DNA from: Burkholderia sp. FERM BP-3421
GTDB lineage: Bacteria; Pseudomonadota; Gammaproteobacteria; Burkholderiales; Burkholderiaceae
DNA length: 64,000 nt
Direction: 5' to 3'
NCBI RefSeq assembly: GCF_028657905.1
Contig: NZ_CP117782.1
Coordinates: 2,976,001-3,040,000 of the forward strand
Shown here in pieces: positions 61,935 through 64,000 of this stretch (its first letter is position 1; every line of letters begins with the position of its first letter). The notes beneath the pieces were generated by a model. That model made no database searches and was not told the DNA's origin. It saw nothing but the letters and a program-made list of their open reading frames with translations. Both the position numbers and the translations under genes were made by a program.

Positions 61935-62378
61935 ATGAGCAACACGCCGATCACGCACACCATCGTCCCTCGCTGGGCCGACATCGACGCCACCCATCAT
62001 CTGCGCCACAGCGCCTATTCGGACTGGGCGACGCACATGCGAACCGAATGGATGAACGGCAACGGCTTCACGCTGAAGCGGCTCATGGAGTTCAAGATCG
62101 TGCCGTTCCTGACCGAGGAGCGCACGCAATACATCTGGGAGATCTATCTCGGCGAATCGATCACGGTCGATCTCACGCTCGTCGGGATCAACCACAATGC
62201 ATCGCGCTTCTTTCTGCGCCAGCATTTCACGCGGCGCAATCTGGTGTGCGCGCGCCACGAGGTCAAGGGCGCGTGGATGAACATCACGGAGCGGCGGCTC
62301 TCGCCGCCGCCGCCGGGCCTGCTCGAACTGATGCAGAGCCTGCCGCGCGCGGAGGATTATGCGGAGCTGGTGGATTAG
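61935..62378 (+). CDS. Hotdog-fold acyl thioesterase (4HBT type)
   Basis: 147 residues with a thioesterase fold; PRWADIDATHHLRHSAYSDW has the place of the active-site Asp and helix (DxNxHxNN-like, here with DATHHLRH). Proposed to release the finished acid from the carrier protein. It lies 76 bases after the P450 and is the last gene of the operon by context. Other acyl-CoA thioesterase roles cannot be excluded. Confidence 0.85.
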   Translation: MSNTPITHTIVPRWADIDATHHLRHSAYSDWATHMRTEWMNGNGFTLKRLMEFKIVPFLTEERTQYIWEIYLGESITVDLTLVGINHNASRFFLRQHFTRRNLVCARHEVKGAWMNITERRLSPPPPGLLELMQSLPRAEDYAELVD

Positions 62379-62431
62379 GGGATGGCGGCGGACAGGCGCT
62401 TGTTGCGCCTGCGCATGCCTCGCTCGCGTAC

Positions 62432-64000
62432 TTATGCAACTGCGGTGGCGCTCGTCCCGACCGGATCGTTTTGCGCCAGATAGCGCGTGCCGTCGCAGTA
62501 AATCCCACGCTGCTCCCACAATGCGCATGGCCACGACGTGAAAGCGGCAACGGATTCGTGAATGCGTTCCGCCAGTAACTGATCCACCGCCAACGGTATC
62601 GTGCCGAGCTCGTCCCAAGCCGATAGGATCATTTTCTCGTAAGGGCGCAACTCGCGCGGCTCCGGCGGATACTTGTGTTTACCTGCGCGCGGTTCAACCG
62701 GGTTTCGAAGAAACCCGATATGTCGTTTCAGGCGTCGTTGCTCGCGCAGCAATTGCATCGCCTGCTCCTCCGGACTCTTCGGAACGTCGTACACCCATTC
62801 ATTCGGTTGGCAGGCTGGGTGGTCGTCGACCGTTCCCGCCGACACAGTGGCGCAAAAGGCAGCACCGACCTTCTCGTACAAATGCCCGAGCACGCGTTCG
62901 TCTGCCTGATGGCGGGCCAGGATGCCGCGCCAACGGAAATTCAGGTAACGATGAGGTTGCATCAATGCTTCCAGGTCGTTGCCGGATGCCGCCGGGAGCG
63001 CAGCCATGTATTCGTTGTACAGCTTGGTGATTCGAGCGTCATCCGGCAGCTTGAAATCGTCCCTGAATCTCGGCTCCATTTGATCGAGCGGCGTCAACGG
63101 CACACCGGCTCGCAATGCTTCGGCAAACATATGTCTTAGCGGGATCAACGACAGATCTTGATCACGGCCCTGGTCGTCCGGTCCGTAGCCTCCGCCTACA
63201 TCGGAATGCACGCCCGGGTAGACGACTTCCTCGCAATTGGCCGGGTAAGTCTTGTCGACTCGCACCGAATCGAGCGGAAATGCTCTTCTTACTTCGTGTG
63301 CCGAGACGTAGTGCAGGCAACGCTCCACTTCGGCCGGAACCGCCAGTTCCGATGCCCAGTCGAGATGCAAGGCAGGACCGCCAACCGAGGCGACCGTATC
63401 GAAGATACCCATGAAGCTGATGCGTACCGGTACGCGTACGCCACTCGGCGCTTGCCAGTGCAGCTTGCTGCCCTCTTTGATGCACTTCTGCTCGACGAAG
63501 CGGCGCGCAAAGGCACGCGCCTGCGTCGCCCCACGCGAAAATCCAAAGATTGCCACGGTGATTTCGCGCATGTGCTTCCACGAGCCCGGCCCCCAATCAA
63601 GCTCCAGCAGCCGGGAAAATTCCCCAAGGGCGAACTGGATCCGTAGATCGCCGCCCGCACCGAATCCGAGTCCAAGCGCCTCGCCTTCATCGTCTTTGAG
63701 ATGATCGGTGTAGCCGACTACCTTGTCGAACTTGAATGGCGTCCCGACGCCGGGCAGGTAGGTCAACATCGCATCTTCATCTAAAGACCTCTTGGCAACA
63801 CGAGATAGTTTTGCCACATTCGAGTGCTTGTTCTGCCGCAAGTCCCGATCCATGTTGTTGTTCGTCCCGTCGAAAAAAAACGATAGCGATGGGTGGAGCC
63901 GACATGCGATTACATCCTCACTATCAACAGGCTGTTGACATAGGATTCGCTTCGTTGCGCCGTCGATCGCGGCTCGTTTGAGTTCGTCATCAGTAGCTGG
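62432..64000 (-). CDS. DUF2235/Tle1-type alpha/beta hydrolase, 5' end cut by window edge
   Basis: The frame runs off the right edge without a stop. Coding continues upstream of the ATG at 63853 with the family start motif SFFFDGTNNN, so that ATG is internal. The nucleophile elbow is GFSRGATQARAFARRF and a later conserved segment is YPGVHSDVGGGYGPDDQGRD. This is the DUF2235 family, of which the Tle1 members are phospholipase effectors of type VI secretion. At least 522 residues are visible. No VgrG or immunity gene is in the window, so effector status is inference. It is convergent with the lipid operon. Confidence 0.85.
   Translation of the reverse strand, partial: PATDDELKRAAIDGATKRILCQQPVDSEDVIACRLHPSLSFFFDGTNNNMDRDLRQNKHSNVAKLSRVAKRSLDEDAMLTYLPGVGTPFKFDKVVGYTDHLKDDEGEALGLGFGAGGDLRIQFALGEFSRLLELDWGPGSWKHMREITVAIFGFSRGATQARAFARRFVEQKCIKEGSKLHWQAPSGVRVPVRISFMGIFDTVASVGGPALHLDWASELAVPAEVERCLHYVSAHEVRRAFPLDSVRVDKTYPANCEEVVYPGVHSDVGGGYGPDDQGRDQDLSLIPLRHMFAEALRAGVPLTPLDQMEPRFRDDFKLPDDARITKLYNEYMAALPAASGNDLEALMQPHRYLNFRWRGILARHQADERVLGHLYEKVGAAFCATVSAGTVDDHPACQPNEWVYDVPKSPEEQAMQLLREQRRLKRHIGFLRNPVEPRAGKHKYPPEPRELRPYEKMILSAWDELGTIPLAVDQLLAERIHESVAAFTSWPCALWEQRGIYCDGTRYLAQNDPVGTSATAVA

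Noticed and set aside
53190..62378. Caryoynencin-type polyyne cluster
   Set aside because: The ligase, desaturases, carrier, thioesterase and P450 match in type, but there are only two desaturases, and a methyltransferase, ketosynthase and second carrier are added; the product must differ.

Overview
The window is high-GC proteobacterial DNA and almost certainly comes from a Burkholderia sensu lato primary chromosome. The gene order mnmE-yidC-yidD-rnpA-rpmH / dnaA-dnaN-gyrB, a DUF4148 secreted protein, the YaeQ, GlxA and small-HSP gene types and the codon use all fit. The species cannot be fixed from sequence alone. Genes left of about 39.8 kb in the rpmH-mnmE block read leftward and dnaA-dnaN-gyrB read rightward, as expected around a chromosomal origin.

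Layout. 1-9.3 kb is housekeeping: def (cut by the left edge), dprA, a thioredoxin, topB, a LysR regulator, a 2-hydroxyacid dehydrogenase, a patatin-like lipase, a hotdog thioesterase and tRNA-Lys(CTT). 9.3-10.6 kb, just past the tRNA, holds two decayed genes (a PhyH-type dioxygenase and a methyltransferase remnant). 10.6-25.1 kb holds an isonitrile-hydratase-like gene divergent from a GlxA-type regulator, gshA, the alkA-ada alkylation-repair pair, a candidate small RNA with a doubled anti-Shine-Dalgarno motif, yaeQ, speG, two hsp20 genes behind a sigma-32-like promoter and a possible RNA thermometer, and several small or secreted proteins.

25.4-34.9 kb is an accessory region abutting the 3' end of mnmE. 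It contains a dead restriction-type gene, a degenerate IS5-type element, a sulfotransferase with a coiled-coil tail, IS3 and other gene fragments, a dead P4-type integrase with an 11-copy heptanucleotide tract, a broken STY4528-like island replication gene with two DnaA boxes nearby, small regulators (AlpA-like, HTH_39-like), and an intact integrase next to mnmE. It looks like two islands stacked in tandem, the older one decayed.

34.9-45.8 kb is the replication-origin neighbourhood. 46.6-52.4 kb is an operon of a fused LivH-LivM permease, two ABC ATPases, a Tat-exported nicotinamidase-like amidase and an MFS transporter; it lacks a substrate-binding protein. 53.2-62.4 kb is a compact biosynthetic operon: fatty acyl-AMP ligase, two membrane desaturases, carrier protein, cyclopropane-synthase-type methyltransferase, stand-alone ketosynthase with a trans-AT-like linker, second carrier protein, cytochrome P450 and hotdog thioesterase. 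It resembles polyyne/terminal-alkyne operons in its first genes but not in the rest, and is the best candidate here for an undescribed pathway. The window ends inside a DUF2235/Tle1-type hydrolase gene, which runs off the right edge.
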